Shown here: positions 7,938-16,892 of the stretch, in pieces
Position numbering within the stretch: position 1 is the first letter of the stretch
Layout of the letters: every line of letters begins with the position of its first letter
DNA from: Alteromonadaceae bacterium M269
GTDB taxonomy: Bacteria > Pseudomonadota > Gammaproteobacteria > Enterobacterales > Alteromonadaceae
Length of the DNA: 64,000 nucleotides
Direction of reading: 5' to 3'
Assembly: GCA_004353515.1 (NCBI GenBank)
Contig: SMNZ01000010.1
Location: forward strand, 19,696-83,695
Position numbers and translations under genes: made by a program
Notes under the pieces: generated by a model
What the model saw: only the letters and a program-made list of their open reading frames with translations
Databases searched by the model: none
What the model was told of the DNA's origin: nothing

Positions 7938-10478
7938 CTAGAAGTTGTATTGGACGCTTCCGCCGATATAACGTGTATAGTCGCGTGGGAAGAATGCTGT
8001 TCCAAAGCCTTCTGCGTTTCTATTGAGGCGAGTTGTATAAGTCTTATCAAATAGGTTTTGGACAAAGACATCAAACCTTAACTTGCCGTTACCAATATTG
8101 GCACGAAGATCCCAGATACCATTTGAAGGGTTTGATTCTTGATCAAATGCTAACTCGATAGTTGAACGGGTTGCTTCAGAGTTATAGCGATATACGGCGC
8201 TTACCCCACCTTGCCAACTTCCAATTTTGAAGCCTTGCGTTAGTGTTCCTAAGAATTGTCGTTCGGCATTGTTCGGGAAAGGTAAGCCTGTCAGATCTAG
8301 TCTCTCTGCCCCTGCAATCGTTGAACACCTGTCTGATAATAAGCCGCCAGAGCGATCTTGCCCTAATCTTGGGCAGTTCACCGGAGCATTAGAGAAGTCT
8401 TCAAATCTGGCGTCGTACTCTGTATATGACGCGTTTAAAGTAAGAGAATTTGTGATTTTCCACAAGATATCGGTCTCAAAGCCGGTGGTCCTTGCTTCTT
8501 CTGCATTCACAAAGCCAACAAACAATGTATTGGTTTCCTCATCAATGATTCGAGTCGCGCGGATTTGGTAATCTTCCACCGTTAAATCAAACAACGTAAA
8601 GTTGAATAAGAATTTATTGTTGAACCAACCGCTTCTAAGACCCAGCTCTCTGTTGACTGAACGTTCAGGATCGGTAGGGAAGTTATCTGCTTGAGCAGGA
8701 TCTGTATTCGTTGTAATAAAGTATGAGGCTCCTTTAAATCCAGTAGAGTAATTTGCGTAAACCCTAACATCGTCCGTTATGTCATAACCCAACACGGTTT
8801 TGTAAATGAACGCTGTTTCAGAGTTTGTAAATTCAGTTGGAGTGTCTTGACGTCTTATCAATGATGGGTCAGAGGCTGAACGTGCTAATACGTCTTCAAA
8901 TGTATCCAATCCAACTCCTTCACTAGGCGTATTGAGATCTAACCTTGAAAATGTTGCAGAGCTATCTTCATTTAACGCTCTGAATCCAAATGTTGCGTCC
9001 AACTGGTCTGTTATTCTGTATTCCAGCTGGCCGAATATAGCGAAGTTTTCAAATTCAGTTGTAAAATCACCGCTACTGAGTAAGCGGTCTGGTACTAGGA
9101 TGGAGCGATCAGCAATACCTGTGTCTTGGAAGTTAGCGATAAAGGCTCTGCTAGAGTTGAGAGAAAAACATCCTGCCAATTCGTCATTTTCGATAAGTGC
9201 TCTGCGAGCTCCCGCAGCACAAACGTCTCTGAATTCGGAGCGCTGCCCATCTGTATTGTGGTAAAACAAGCCTGCAACCCAATTTAGTCGGTCGTTGTTG
9301 AAAGAGCTAAGACGGAATTCTTGTTGTATGACTTCTGTCGACTCGTTACCTGCAAAGTTAGCTCTTTCAATTGGAATATTGAAAGTAAAGAATGTTGATG
9401 CACTGAACAATTCAAAGTCACGATAACTACCATTATAAGAAAGTGTTATGTCATCATTAAGTAAGTAATTCGCTTCATAGGAAAAGCCAGTATTTCTAGT
9501 ATCGCCAAAATTAAATTCATTGCTTCTGGCAGTTACTGGCTGCCCAATGTCGTCAAACGATAGTTCGCGGTTTAATACGTTGAAAGGTATTTCTGCAACT
9601 GACCCATCATCCCCGATAACTGTTGGATTAGGGCCAAAATTCAAGTTGATGTCCCCTAATCTTGAAAATGAGCAGCAGTTCGTGTCGCGTTCCGAGTACT
9701 CTAAACGGAATATTACATCTAAATCCTGACCGTTATCATATAATAACTGACCCCTAACCCCTTTTGTTTCAGTTGCGCCAATATCTTCTTCGCCAGGTTG
9801 CGTATTTAATATCCAGCCATCAATATCGCTGTACTGGACGTTAGCTCTAAAAGCCCAGTTTTCATTGATGGGTACATTGATATGACTGCTTAAATCAATA
9901 CCATTGAACTCGGTATATCTAACGCGAACCTTACCACCTAATCTATCAAAATTAGGTCTAGCAGTTACGTAGTGAATTAATCCTGTTGATGTATTCTGGC
10001 CAAATAGCGTCCCTTGCGGTCCTCTCAAAGCTTCAACTCTATCAATATCAGCGACGGTTAAGTTGAGCATGTTTTGTCGAGGCAGTACCTCGCCATCGAT
10101 GACGACCAAGTTTGAAGATTGTAATCCAATGGAATTGGTAAATGTACCTATACCACGAGTCTTCAGGGTTGTTGTCCTAATCTCAGTACTATCATCGATA
10201 TTAAAACCCGGTAGGTATTTTATGAGGTCAAAACCACTGTCCAATGCTAACTCTTCAATAAGATCTCCTTTCAATACCTGAATGGATACAGGAACATCTT
10301 TCAGCGCTTGCGCACGCTTTTGGACTGATACCTCTATAATTTCGATGTCACTTTCAGATTCTTGGTTTGACTCTAGATCAGCAGTACTTTCTTGTGCATA
10401 CACAGCGTTTGTGAATGCAGAAAAAGAAAAAACTGTGAACAAAAGCGCTTTACTATTGAGGTTACCAATGGGGGGCAT
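7938..10478 (-). CDS. TonB-dependent outer-membrane receptor for galactan oligosaccharides
   Basis: An 846-residue outer-membrane transporter. Signal peptide to about residue 28 (ending NAVYAQ), a TonB-box-like IEIIEVSVQKRAQ segment (about 44-57), a plug domain (about 58-170, with RGIGTF and VEALRGPQGTLFGQNTSTG) and a 22-stranded barrel ending in YNF. Loops carry paired cysteines (NCC, VCAAG/GCFS, NCPRLG/RCST) as in large-substrate receptors. The start is supported by AAGGAG 9-10 nt upstream. No SusD partner is present, as is normal in Gammaproteobacteria. A core promoter with an operator between -35 and -10 lies 120-150 bp upstream. Uptake of carrageenan-type oligosaccharides is inferred from context. 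Confidence 0.9.
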   Translation of the reverse strand: MPPIGNLNSKALLFTVFSFSAFTNAVYAQESTADLESNQESESDIEIIEVSVQKRAQALKDVPVSIQVLKGDLIEELALDSGFDLIKYLPGFNIDDSTEIRTTTLKTRGIGTFTNSIGLQSSNLVVIDGEVLPRQNMLNLTVADIDRVEALRGPQGTLFGQNTSTGLIHYVTARPNFDRLGGKVRVRYTEFNGIDLSSHINVPINENWAFRANVQYSDIDGWILNTQPGEEDIGATETKGVRGQLLYDNGQDLDVIFRLEYSERDTNCCSFSRLGDINLNFGPNPTVIGDDGSVAEIPFNVLNRELSFDDIGQPVTARSNEFNFGDTRNTGFSYEANYLLNDDITLSYNGSYRDFELFSASTFFTFNIPIERANFAGNESTEVIQQEFRLSSFNNDRLNWVAGLFYHNTDGQRSEFRDVCAAGARRALIENDELAGCFSLNSSRAFIANFQDTGIADRSILVPDRLLSSGDFTTEFENFAIFGQLEYRITDQLDATFGFRALNEDSSATFSRLDLNTPSEGVGLDTFEDVLARSASDPSLIRRQDTPTEFTNSETAFIYKTVLGYDITDDVRVYANYSTGFKGASYFITTNTDPAQADNFPTDPERSVNRELGLRSGWFNNKFLFNFTLFDLTVEDYQIRATRIIDEETNTLFVGFVNAEEARTTGFETDILWKITNSLTLNASYTEYDARFEDFSNAPVNCPRLGQDRSGGLLSDRCSTIAGAERLDLTGLPFPNNAERQFLGTLTQGFKIGSWQGGVSAVYRYNSEATRSTIELAFDQESNPSNGIWDLRANIGNGKLRFDVFVQNLFDKTYTTRLNRNAEGFGTAFFPRDYTRYIGGSVQYNF

Positions 10479-10599
10479 TTCTTAGCTCCTTTGTGTTACT
10501 CATTATTATTTTTGCAGCGAAAGAAAGCTGGCTTTCCCCTCTTTACAAACCGCATATGTCAGGCTTTGACTTACAGCTAGCTAGTCACCATATTTGTCT

Positions 10600-10628
10600 A
10601 TAGTATTTAAACATATGATGTTTGTAAA
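10600..10628 (-). promoter_or_regulatory. Core promoter of the TonB receptor gene with embedded operator
   Basis: On the minus strand a -35 TTTACA (10623-10628) and a -10 TACTAT (10600-10605) are 17 bp apart. The spacer is filled by the perfect dyad AAACAT-ATG-ATGTTT (10609-10623 on the plus strand). A protein bound here would block RNA polymerase, so the site predicts repression. Confidence 0.72.
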
Positions 10629-10878
10629 TATGTTAATTATTTGTTTTTGCGAATTTAATATGAATTAAACTTTTTACATGTCGTTAACAAAGCGGCAGTT
10701 GTCTCATGCTCCAGCAACAATAATAACGTCATAAAATAAGTTCAGAGTAAATATATTGTTTATAAAAAACAATTGCTTATATTTTTGCTTGAGATTTGTT
10801 CAAGTTAAAACCTCATTGCTAATACCCATATTATTGATGTTCTCTACGAGGTTTTTCACTAAAGGTTTAACAAAATTT

Positions 10879-10921
10879 AAACATAATATGTTTGAAAAGT
10901 TATTATGTTTGTGCTGATACT
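10879..10921 (+). promoter_or_regulatory. Tandem operators and promoter of the beta-helix gene
   Basis: A perfect dyad AAACAT-AAT-ATGTTT at 10879-10893 is followed by an imperfect copy AAAGTT-ATT-ATGTTT at 10896-10910, centres 17 bp apart. A plausible -35 TTGAAA (10892-10897) and -10 GATACT (10916-10921, 18-bp spacer) place the second copy inside the promoter. Confidence 0.65.
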
Positions 10922-10991
10922 AAATAAAGCTCCGGTAAGTTTTTTATCGAGAATAATCGCTTTCTACACAAGTTGAAGAGGAACAACATTG

Positions 10992-13385
10992 ATGAATAGA
11001 GTCGTACTTAAGTTGAGAATCTCGTCAGTATTAGTATTTATATCAACGGCCCTCGGAGTAACGTCTGTTGCTCAATCACAAACTATCGATCAAGGGGAGA
11101 TGAACGGAAATAACAACGTGATTCTCAACACGTCACTAGATAGTCTATTAAATTCACCAGATTATCGGCGAACATTCGGTATCAGCAATACTATGGAAGA
11201 CGATTTTGCGCTGTTTTTTCCTGCGGGTGGAAGTGCTCCTGTCTCTCCGATTATTCCAAAAGAGGCACCCGATCGCACTGCCACAACAACACCTGGAGGG
11301 AGGCTATTTACTCCCGATATTTTGACGCGAGGGCGCTGCAACGTGCTATTAAATAGATCGGGACACCCGCATGGCAGTCAGAGAACATTGAGACAACTCG
11401 GTCTGACATCGCAAGACGTCGCTGGGCAAGGAGATGTTTCAAATAGCAGTGGAACCTTGGTTTTTGAAGATAACATTCAGGATAATCGATTGACTGTTAT
11501 CTCACCGTCGAATTCAACCACAGAAATTCAAGAGTCTTTGGATTGTGCGTCCCGTGAGAATAATGGTGGGATCGTCTATTTCAGTGAAGGCAACTATATG
11601 ATCAATGAGTTGTTCCTGCGCAGTAACTTGCGAGTAGTCGTTGACCCTGAAGCTACTTTTTTCTTGCCAGAAACTTCACGACACCTTTTTAATATTGGCC
11701 GGAATATTATTCGCTCGCAAGATTGGTTAACGACTGACCCTACAACAGGACGACAAGTAGAAAATGTTGAAATTGCCGTACTTGGGGGAGGTGATAATAG
11801 GTTTACTGTCAATTTAAAAGGTTCTTGTGAACTCATGATTGATGATCCTGAGACAGCATCCAATCAGTTAGTTAATGTACCGGATCGTGACTTCAATCGA
11901 ACAGCTATCCCCTTTATCGTTGGATTTGCGGAGAACTTTTCTATCTCTGGGGCGAGAGTTATCGATAATTACACGATCAGCCCATCGGTGTTTTTAGTCA
12001 CTGACACAGACGGACAAATTGGTAACCGTTTGTATGAAGGCGAATTTTATCTCAATCCTTATCAAAACCGTGCACCCAATAAAGGCTCTATTCAAAACAT
12101 TGATGCTTCGGGTATATCTACCAATTATGCCGTACTGCAGTTGTTTGCTGGCGAGAATATCTTTGTCAATAACCTCAGTGCAGATGACGGCATTACCGTG
12201 CGTTTAGAGCCAGGTAGGAGTGAAGATCCGCTTAACCAAGCAGGCCCTTTCTTTGGCGCTATTAGGCATGTTGAGTTGAATAACTTACGAATTGAAGACG
12301 GTTTTACAGCTTTGTTTGTTCAACCTCATGCAAAAATTTTTGAGGACATTCTTGTTCGTGACATAGTTGCAATTGATTCTGCAACTGCTGTGTTTACCGA
12401 AAGCTCTGAATTGCCGATACATTACTTAGAACCCAACGACGAATCAGATGGTGAACCCAATGCGCAAGGCATTCCTAGAACTTACCCTCAGTTAGCCTCT
12501 AGGCAAACGGAAGAGGATATTCGGTCTTTTGAGCTACCTAATCGCAGTTTCCCTCATCAAGGTATTTTGCATCGAAATGCAGAGTTTTTTTATAAACGAG
12601 GAAAGGTTGATGGCCCAGGCATAGTACTCAATGGACGTATTCGTTTCACTGAAACAGCTCAGAATCAGGCAAAAGAATCTGACTTTTTTGCTCAGGTAGC
12701 GACTGCAGAAGCTAGCAGAGACCTTGCTAGAGACAACTTTATGAATGGCAACGATGTCTGTGTTTTGGACACGGCTGCTGGACAGAATGAGTTTAATTTT
12801 CCTGATATCACTCCCGCATCGAGAATTTTCTTAACTAAGAATTGGTTAGACGAAGTAGCAAACAGGCAAAATGCAACGACTGAGCGACTCAGAAATGACG
12901 GTGTATTAACAGGTAACAGACGCTCTGCTGCTGCTGATGAGCTTCCTTATGACTTTGGTCGTCGTCGCCGATCTATTCCTGAACCCATCGCCCCCATATT
13001 GGCGGCGGGCACTTTCAGTGCTGATCAAATGATTGATAATATCGTTGACGAAAATGGTGCACCATTAGACCACTCAACTATTGCTGATGGTAGGTACGGA
13101 CTTACTTTTGGTAGTCGATTCAGAATCGTTGTTCCCAGAACAAGCCGCGAGCGCATTACTACTTATGCAAACAGCGATGAAGTTGCTCGCTTATCTGGTG
13201 AAGGCAACGGGACTCTGTATCGAAATACCGCTAGGAATTTTGGTGGGGTGAGATCGGCAGAGCCAGCGGTTCCCAGGATTTATGATCACCTGACCGATGA
13301 GGGTATTGAGGGGGCAGTTAGATCTGCAGTCAGAGCAAACCCTGACGTATTAAGCGGTACGATTGAACTCGAAGGACAGGATTAA
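10992..13385 (+). CDS. Secreted right-handed beta-helix protein, possible polysaccharide-active enzyme
   Basis: A 797-residue exported protein (signal peptide to about residue 30, VTSVAQSQ). Residues 170-220 contain a GH28/pectate-lyase-type entry: a GGIVYFSEGNYMINELFLRS strand ladder followed by LRVVVDPEATFFLPE. A run of beta-helix coils follows (VENVEIAVLGGG, FAENFSISGARVIDNYT, AVLQLFAGENIFVNNLS, IRHVELNNLRIEDGF). The C-terminal third is unrecognised. The fold is shared by pectinases and iota-carrageenases (GH82), but I see no family-specific catalytic motif. I chose ATG 10992 over TTG 10989 because of GAGG upstream. It carries the locus operator. Enzyme or binding protein for the galactan is inferred from position only. 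Confidence 0.65.
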   Translation: MNRVVLKLRISSVLVFISTALGVTSVAQSQTIDQGEMNGNNNVILNTSLDSLLNSPDYRRTFGISNTMEDDFALFFPAGGSAPVSPIIPKEAPDRTATTTPGGRLFTPDILTRGRCNVLLNRSGHPHGSQRTLRQLGLTSQDVAGQGDVSNSSGTLVFEDNIQDNRLTVISPSNSTTEIQESLDCASRENNGGIVYFSEGNYMINELFLRSNLRVVVDPEATFFLPETSRHLFNIGRNIIRSQDWLTTDPTTGRQVENVEIAVLGGGDNRFTVNLKGSCELMIDDPETASNQLVNVPDRDFNRTAIPFIVGFAENFSISGARVIDNYTISPSVFLVTDTDGQIGNRLYEGEFYLNPYQNRAPNKGSIQNIDASGISTNYAVLQLFAGENIFVNNLSADDGITVRLEPGRSEDPLNQAGPFFGAIRHVELNNLRIEDGFTALFVQPHAKIFEDILVRDIVAIDSATAVFTESSELPIHYLEPNDESDGEPNAQGIPRTYPQLASRQTEEDIRSFELPNRSFPHQGILHRNAEFFYKRGKVDGPGIVLNGRIRFTETAQNQAKESDFFAQVATAEASRDLARDNFMNGNDVCVLDTAAGQNEFNFPDITPASRIFLTKNWLDEVANRQNATTERLRNDGVLTGNRRSAAADELPYDFGRRRRSIPEPIAPILAAGTFSADQMIDNIVDENGAPLDHSTIADGRYGLTFGSRFRIVVPRTSRERITTYANSDEVARLSGEGNGTLYRNTARNFGGVRSAEPAVPRIYDHLTDEGIEGAVRSAVRANPDVLSGTIELEGQD

Positions 13386-13388
13386 TCT

Positions 13389-13437
13389 AAAAGGCGGCCA
13401 GTTGAAGGGATGATTACTCAGCCCTTTGGCTGCCTTT
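13389..13437 (+). terminator. Possible terminator after the beta-helix gene
   Basis: A long imperfect stem, AAAGGCGGCCA near 13390-13400 pairing with TGGCTGCCTTT at 13427-13437, with an inner AGGG/CCCT pair. Only a short TTT follows, so termination strength is uncertain. Confidence 0.4.
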
Positions 13438-13652
13438 GAACCGTATAATTCTTTGAATAATTCACACTGGGTTAGTTTGGTATTTTTTTGAGGGTGATGA
13501 GCTTAATTTGAGTCGACTTTATATCGCATAGCAAGAATAAAAATCGGGACTTGTTGTAGCACGAAACTTGGTTTTTATCTGAATGAACCTGTGCTTTATT
13601 GTGCATTGTGATATTGTAGTTCATTAATATTATTGTGAATTCTATAAGTACG

Positions 13653-14381
13653 ATGAGTGAGCTAGTTTATTACGATTTAAAACAGTCGTCGGCAGTGGCA
13701 CTAAGTATGCCTGTTCAAGTAGCGAGAGAGTTAGGGAGGCGCATTGTTGCAGGAACCTATGAAACTGGCACAATGATTGACGAGGAAAATACACTTGCTG
13801 AGCGTTACAAGGTAAGTCGTGTCGTTGTGAGAGATGCCGTCAAAATCCTAGTCGGAAAAGGGCTGTTAGATGTTAGACGAGGTATTGGAACTCGAATTCG
13901 GTCCAGAGATAAATGGGTCATGCTTGATGACGATGTGCTGGCATGGCACCTATCAGCTCCACCTAACCCAGACTTTTTAAAACAACTTATGGATGTGCGC
14001 CTGGCTTTTGAACCTAAAGCTTCTCGTTGGGCAGCAGAGCGTGGAACAAGCGAAGATATCAGTGCTATATCAGACGCTTTTAACAAAATGGAAAATGAAA
14101 AAGGGTCAATTGAGAACTTTGTCATAGCCGATGCTATTTTTCATCGCACCATACTGCGCGCTGCACACAACGAGTTTTTGAAGGCAATGGAAGGTGTCAT
14201 CTATTCTGCATTGCTAGTTAGTATTAAAATCACAAATAGTGATCCCAGAGAGAACGATTCTTCTATTTCGTTCCATAGAGATTTACTTGATGCTATTGCG
14301 CGTCGTGATGGAGATTTGGCTGAGAGTTTAACTGAACGTTTGCTTGTTGATGCGAGAAGCCGTTTAGATTCTGAGATGTGA
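13653..14381 (+). CDS. GntR/FadR-family transcriptional regulator (paralogue 1)
   Basis: A 242-residue regulator. The N-terminal winged helix (about residues 20-80) includes ENTLAERYKVSRVVVRDAVK and GLLDVRRGIGTR. A C-terminal FCD ligand-binding domain (about 105-235) follows, with DAIFHRTILRAAHNEFL and SFHRDLLDAI. The start at ATG 13653 gives MSELVYYDLK, identical to the start of paralogue 2; GTG 13635 is an alternative. The recognition helix differs from paralogue 2 by one Ile/Val change, so both should read the same DNA site. The His expected in the last FCD helix (AxxxxxxHL) is replaced (ESLTERLLVD). The octahaem cytochrome starts 30 bp downstream, suggesting one operon. The ligand is probably a pathway sugar acid (inference). 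Confidence 0.9.
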   Translation: MSELVYYDLKQSSAVALSMPVQVARELGRRIVAGTYETGTMIDEENTLAERYKVSRVVVRDAVKILVGKGLLDVRRGIGTRIRSRDKWVMLDDDVLAWHLSAPPNPDFLKQLMDVRLAFEPKASRWAAERGTSEDISAISDAFNKMENEKGSIENFVIADAIFHRTILRAAHNEFLKAMEGVIYSALLVSIKITNSDPRENDSSISFHRDLLDAIARRDGDLAESLTERLLVDARSRLDSEM

Positions 14382-14411
14382 TGCAGGTATTTTTGAGGAT
14401 TTGAATTCTTA

Positions 14412-16595
14412 GTGCGTCCACTGAATTTTTGGGGTCTTTTGACCTGTTTGTATTTGGTTCATTTCTTCAATATTGCAAAAGCTCAAGATTACCTAGGTAG
14501 TGAGGTTTGTCGTTCATGTCATGTCAGTGAATATGAGCAGTGGACGGCATCAGACCATTACAAAGCCATGCAGCTGGCTTCGCCACAGACGGTGCTAGGT
14601 GACTTTAACGATAGCAAAGTTAATTTTCACGGAATTCAAACTCGCTTTTTTAAGAAAGGCGAGCATTACAAAATAACCACCACTGATAGCAAGGGGGACA
14701 TCAAAACATTTGATGTTTCTCATACCTTTGGTTTTTATCCGCTGCAGCAATACTTAATTGACACTGACGGAGGGAAGAAACAGGCATTTAATATTGCTTG
14801 GGATACGCGAGATAAATCGGAAGGTGGCCAGCGTTGGTTTCACCTGCAGCAAAATGAACCTATTACCCCCGAACACCCCTTTTTTTGGCAACGGCACTTC
14901 CAAAACTGGAATTCACGCTGTGCCGAGTGCCATTCGACGAACTTGGAAAAGCGCTATCGGGTAGAAACTCATACGTTTGATACGCAGTTTAGTGAAGTCA
15001 ATGTAGCTTGTGAGTCATGTCATGGTCCCGGCCAGCAGCATGTTCTTCTGGCTAAACGCGATGCTTTGCAAGCGGCTAATTCAGGGTTTGATAAAAAGCT
15101 ACCGGACCAAGCCAATTGGTTTTTCGAAGCTGGTCAATCAATAGCATCGTCATCGACAAATAAACCACTGCATGGAGAAATCAACATGTGTGGACACTGT
15201 CATTCATTGCGGACACCTTTGGAAAAAGGCAATGATCCGGACGACTTGCTTAACGACAATCTTATTCAATGGATTAAAAAGCCTTTTTATCATTTTAATG
15301 GCCAAAGTCAGGAGGAGTCTTTCGTGTTGGGGTCGTTTTTACAGAGCAAGATGTATCAAGCTGGTGTGACTTGCTCAAATTGCCATAACGCACACACTGG
15401 CAAAGTAAAAATCGAAGGCAACAACCTTTGTGCACAATGTCACCAAAGCACTGTTTATGACACGCCAAAACACCACAAGCATCCGGCGCTTTCTACAGGG
15501 GCACAGTGTGTCAATTGTCATATGCCGGAACGCCGTTTTATGGTTATTGATGGTCGTCGTGATCACGGCTTTTCTATTCCATCTATGCATGAAGGTGAAG
15601 GTAGTGTATGCCTGAATTGTCATAACGATAAAGATACGAGTTGGTTACAAGCGAATAAAGAGCATTGGGGCAAAGGGATATCGCGCAATCAGTCTTGGTT
15701 TGATATTAATGAACTGGCACAAATGCTGGACTCATCTGGTCAAGCTAGCTTGCTCAGCTATATCGCAAACTCGAGTGCAACGAGCATCAGGAAAGGTACG
15801 CTAATCTCTGAGTTTGGCCGTTTTAATTCAGGTGCAATGGTAGATGCAGCGATAAAACACTTGAAATCGGAAGATGTACTAATTAAACGAGCTGCGATTG
15901 AGTCTGTGGGGAACATACATCCGGCTGAGCGTTGGCCGCTACTGAGAGCTCACATGCAAGACAGCCGTGCCAGCGTACGTTATGCGATTGCAGAAAGCTT
16001 GGTTGATGCGACTCCCTACATGTCACCTAGCCAAATTGCACAAGTCAAAGGCCTACTAAACGATTATAGAGCCTATCTTGGCGTCACAGAAGATTCGCCA
16101 TTCACTCAGTTAAGAATAGCGGCCCTAGATTACAATTTAGGTAACGTTGGGGCCGCTGAGAGTGCGTATACGCAAGCCCTGAAAATAACGCCAAATTATA
16201 TTCCGATTCTTTTGGAGCAAGCTGACTTTTATCGCCGTACCCAAAGGGATGAGTTAGGCGAGCCAGCTTTGCTTAAAGCTATCCAACTAGAACCTTCCAA
16301 CGTCCAAGCTAACTTTAGTTTAGGTTTATTTAATATCAGACAAAAGCGATACAAAGCATCGCTGCCTTATTTAAAAACGGCGCATTTAGGCACTGGTAGT
16401 ATTGCACAATTCTCATTCACTTATGCTGTGGCACTGGATCATCAGAGTCAAACAGAAAGTGCTGTCGTTGTACTAGAAGAGGCGCTCGAGTCTTGGCCTG
16501 AAGACCAACGCATTTTGATTACTCTGATCCAATATCTAGAAAAAATTGGACGGTACTCACAAGCGTTTGAGTACAAAAAGAAGCTAAAGGGTTAG
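14412..16595 (+). CDS. Octahaem c-type cytochrome with HEAT- and TPR-like repeats
   Basis: A 727-residue exported protein starting at GTG 14412 (signal peptide ending NIAKAQ). Eight CxxCH sites are visible: CRSCH, CAECH, CESCH, CGHCH, CSNCH, CAQCH, CVNCH and CLNCH, all within about the first 410 residues. A HEAT-like helical stretch follows (about 470-540, LKSEDVLIKRAAIESVGNI). TPR-type repeats run to the end (AESAYTQALKITPNYIPIL, GEPALLKAIQLEPSNVQAN). Such multihaem-TPR proteins are usually periplasmic electron carriers or oxidoreductases of unknown substrate. It sits 30 bp after a FadR-type regulator and 300 bp before LamG-cytochrome B, inside the polysaccharide locus. The substrate is unknown; electron transfer is a firm inference from the haem sites. 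Confidence 0.85.
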   Translation: MRPLNFWGLLTCLYLVHFFNIAKAQDYLGSEVCRSCHVSEYEQWTASDHYKAMQLASPQTVLGDFNDSKVNFHGIQTRFFKKGEHYKITTTDSKGDIKTFDVSHTFGFYPLQQYLIDTDGGKKQAFNIAWDTRDKSEGGQRWFHLQQNEPITPEHPFFWQRHFQNWNSRCAECHSTNLEKRYRVETHTFDTQFSEVNVACESCHGPGQQHVLLAKRDALQAANSGFDKKLPDQANWFFEAGQSIASSSTNKPLHGEINMCGHCHSLRTPLEKGNDPDDLLNDNLIQWIKKPFYHFNGQSQEESFVLGSFLQSKMYQAGVTCSNCHNAHTGKVKIEGNNLCAQCHQSTVYDTPKHHKHPALSTGAQCVNCHMPERRFMVIDGRRDHGFSIPSMHEGEGSVCLNCHNDKDTSWLQANKEHWGKGISRNQSWFDINELAQMLDSSGQASLLSYIANSSATSIRKGTLISEFGRFNSGAMVDAAIKHLKSEDVLIKRAAIESVGNIHPAERWPLLRAHMQDSRASVRYAIAESLVDATPYMSPSQIAQVKGLLNDYRAYLGVTEDSPFTQLRIAALDYNLGNVGAAESAYTQALKITPNYIPILLEQADFYRRTQRDELGEPALLKAIQLEPSNVQANFSLGLFNIRQKRYKASLPYLKTAHLGTGSIAQFSFTYAVALDHQSQTESAVVVLEEALESWPEDQRILITLIQYLEKIGRYSQAFEYKKKLKG

Positions 16596-16803
16596 CTGTT
16601 TGTAAAGCCATTCATTCTGCTTAGCTTGGATTCGATAAAACGGTAAGTGAAAAGTATCTTCCTGAACAAATTCAGCAACTGACCTTGCTCTGCAGTATCT
16701 CCTGTTTTTATTAGGCATTTGCTGCGAGTGAATTCACTGAATATTCAACTTTTGCCGGATGTTTGGCTCATAAGTTTCTGATAGGTGGTTTCTACATCGC
16801 TTT

Positions 16804-16835
16804 AAACATTGCATGATATTAAACATATGATGTAT
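16804..16835 (+). promoter_or_regulatory. Tandem operator dyads upstream of LamG-cytochrome B
   Basis: AAACAT-TGC-ATGATA (16804-16818) and AAACAT-ATG-ATGTAT (16821-16835), centres 17 bp apart, lie 58-89 bp upstream of the start codon. A 16-bp inverted repeat GGTAAT-ATAA-ATTACC follows at 16841-16856, matching the arrangement in front of paralogue A. Confidence 0.65.
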
Positions 16836-16892
16836 ATTTTGGTAATATAAATTACCAGTTCATCTATGTATAGTCACAATGTAGGAAATCGA

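Larger units (their letters stand above)
10479..10988. other. Divergent regulatory region between TonB receptor and beta-helix genes
   Basis: 510 bp with no gene. It holds a promoter and operator for the receptor (10600-10628) and a promoter with tandem operators for the beta-helix gene (10879-10921). The stretch between about 10640 and 10870 is A+T rich and shows no gene or clear RNA structure. Confidence 0.7.
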
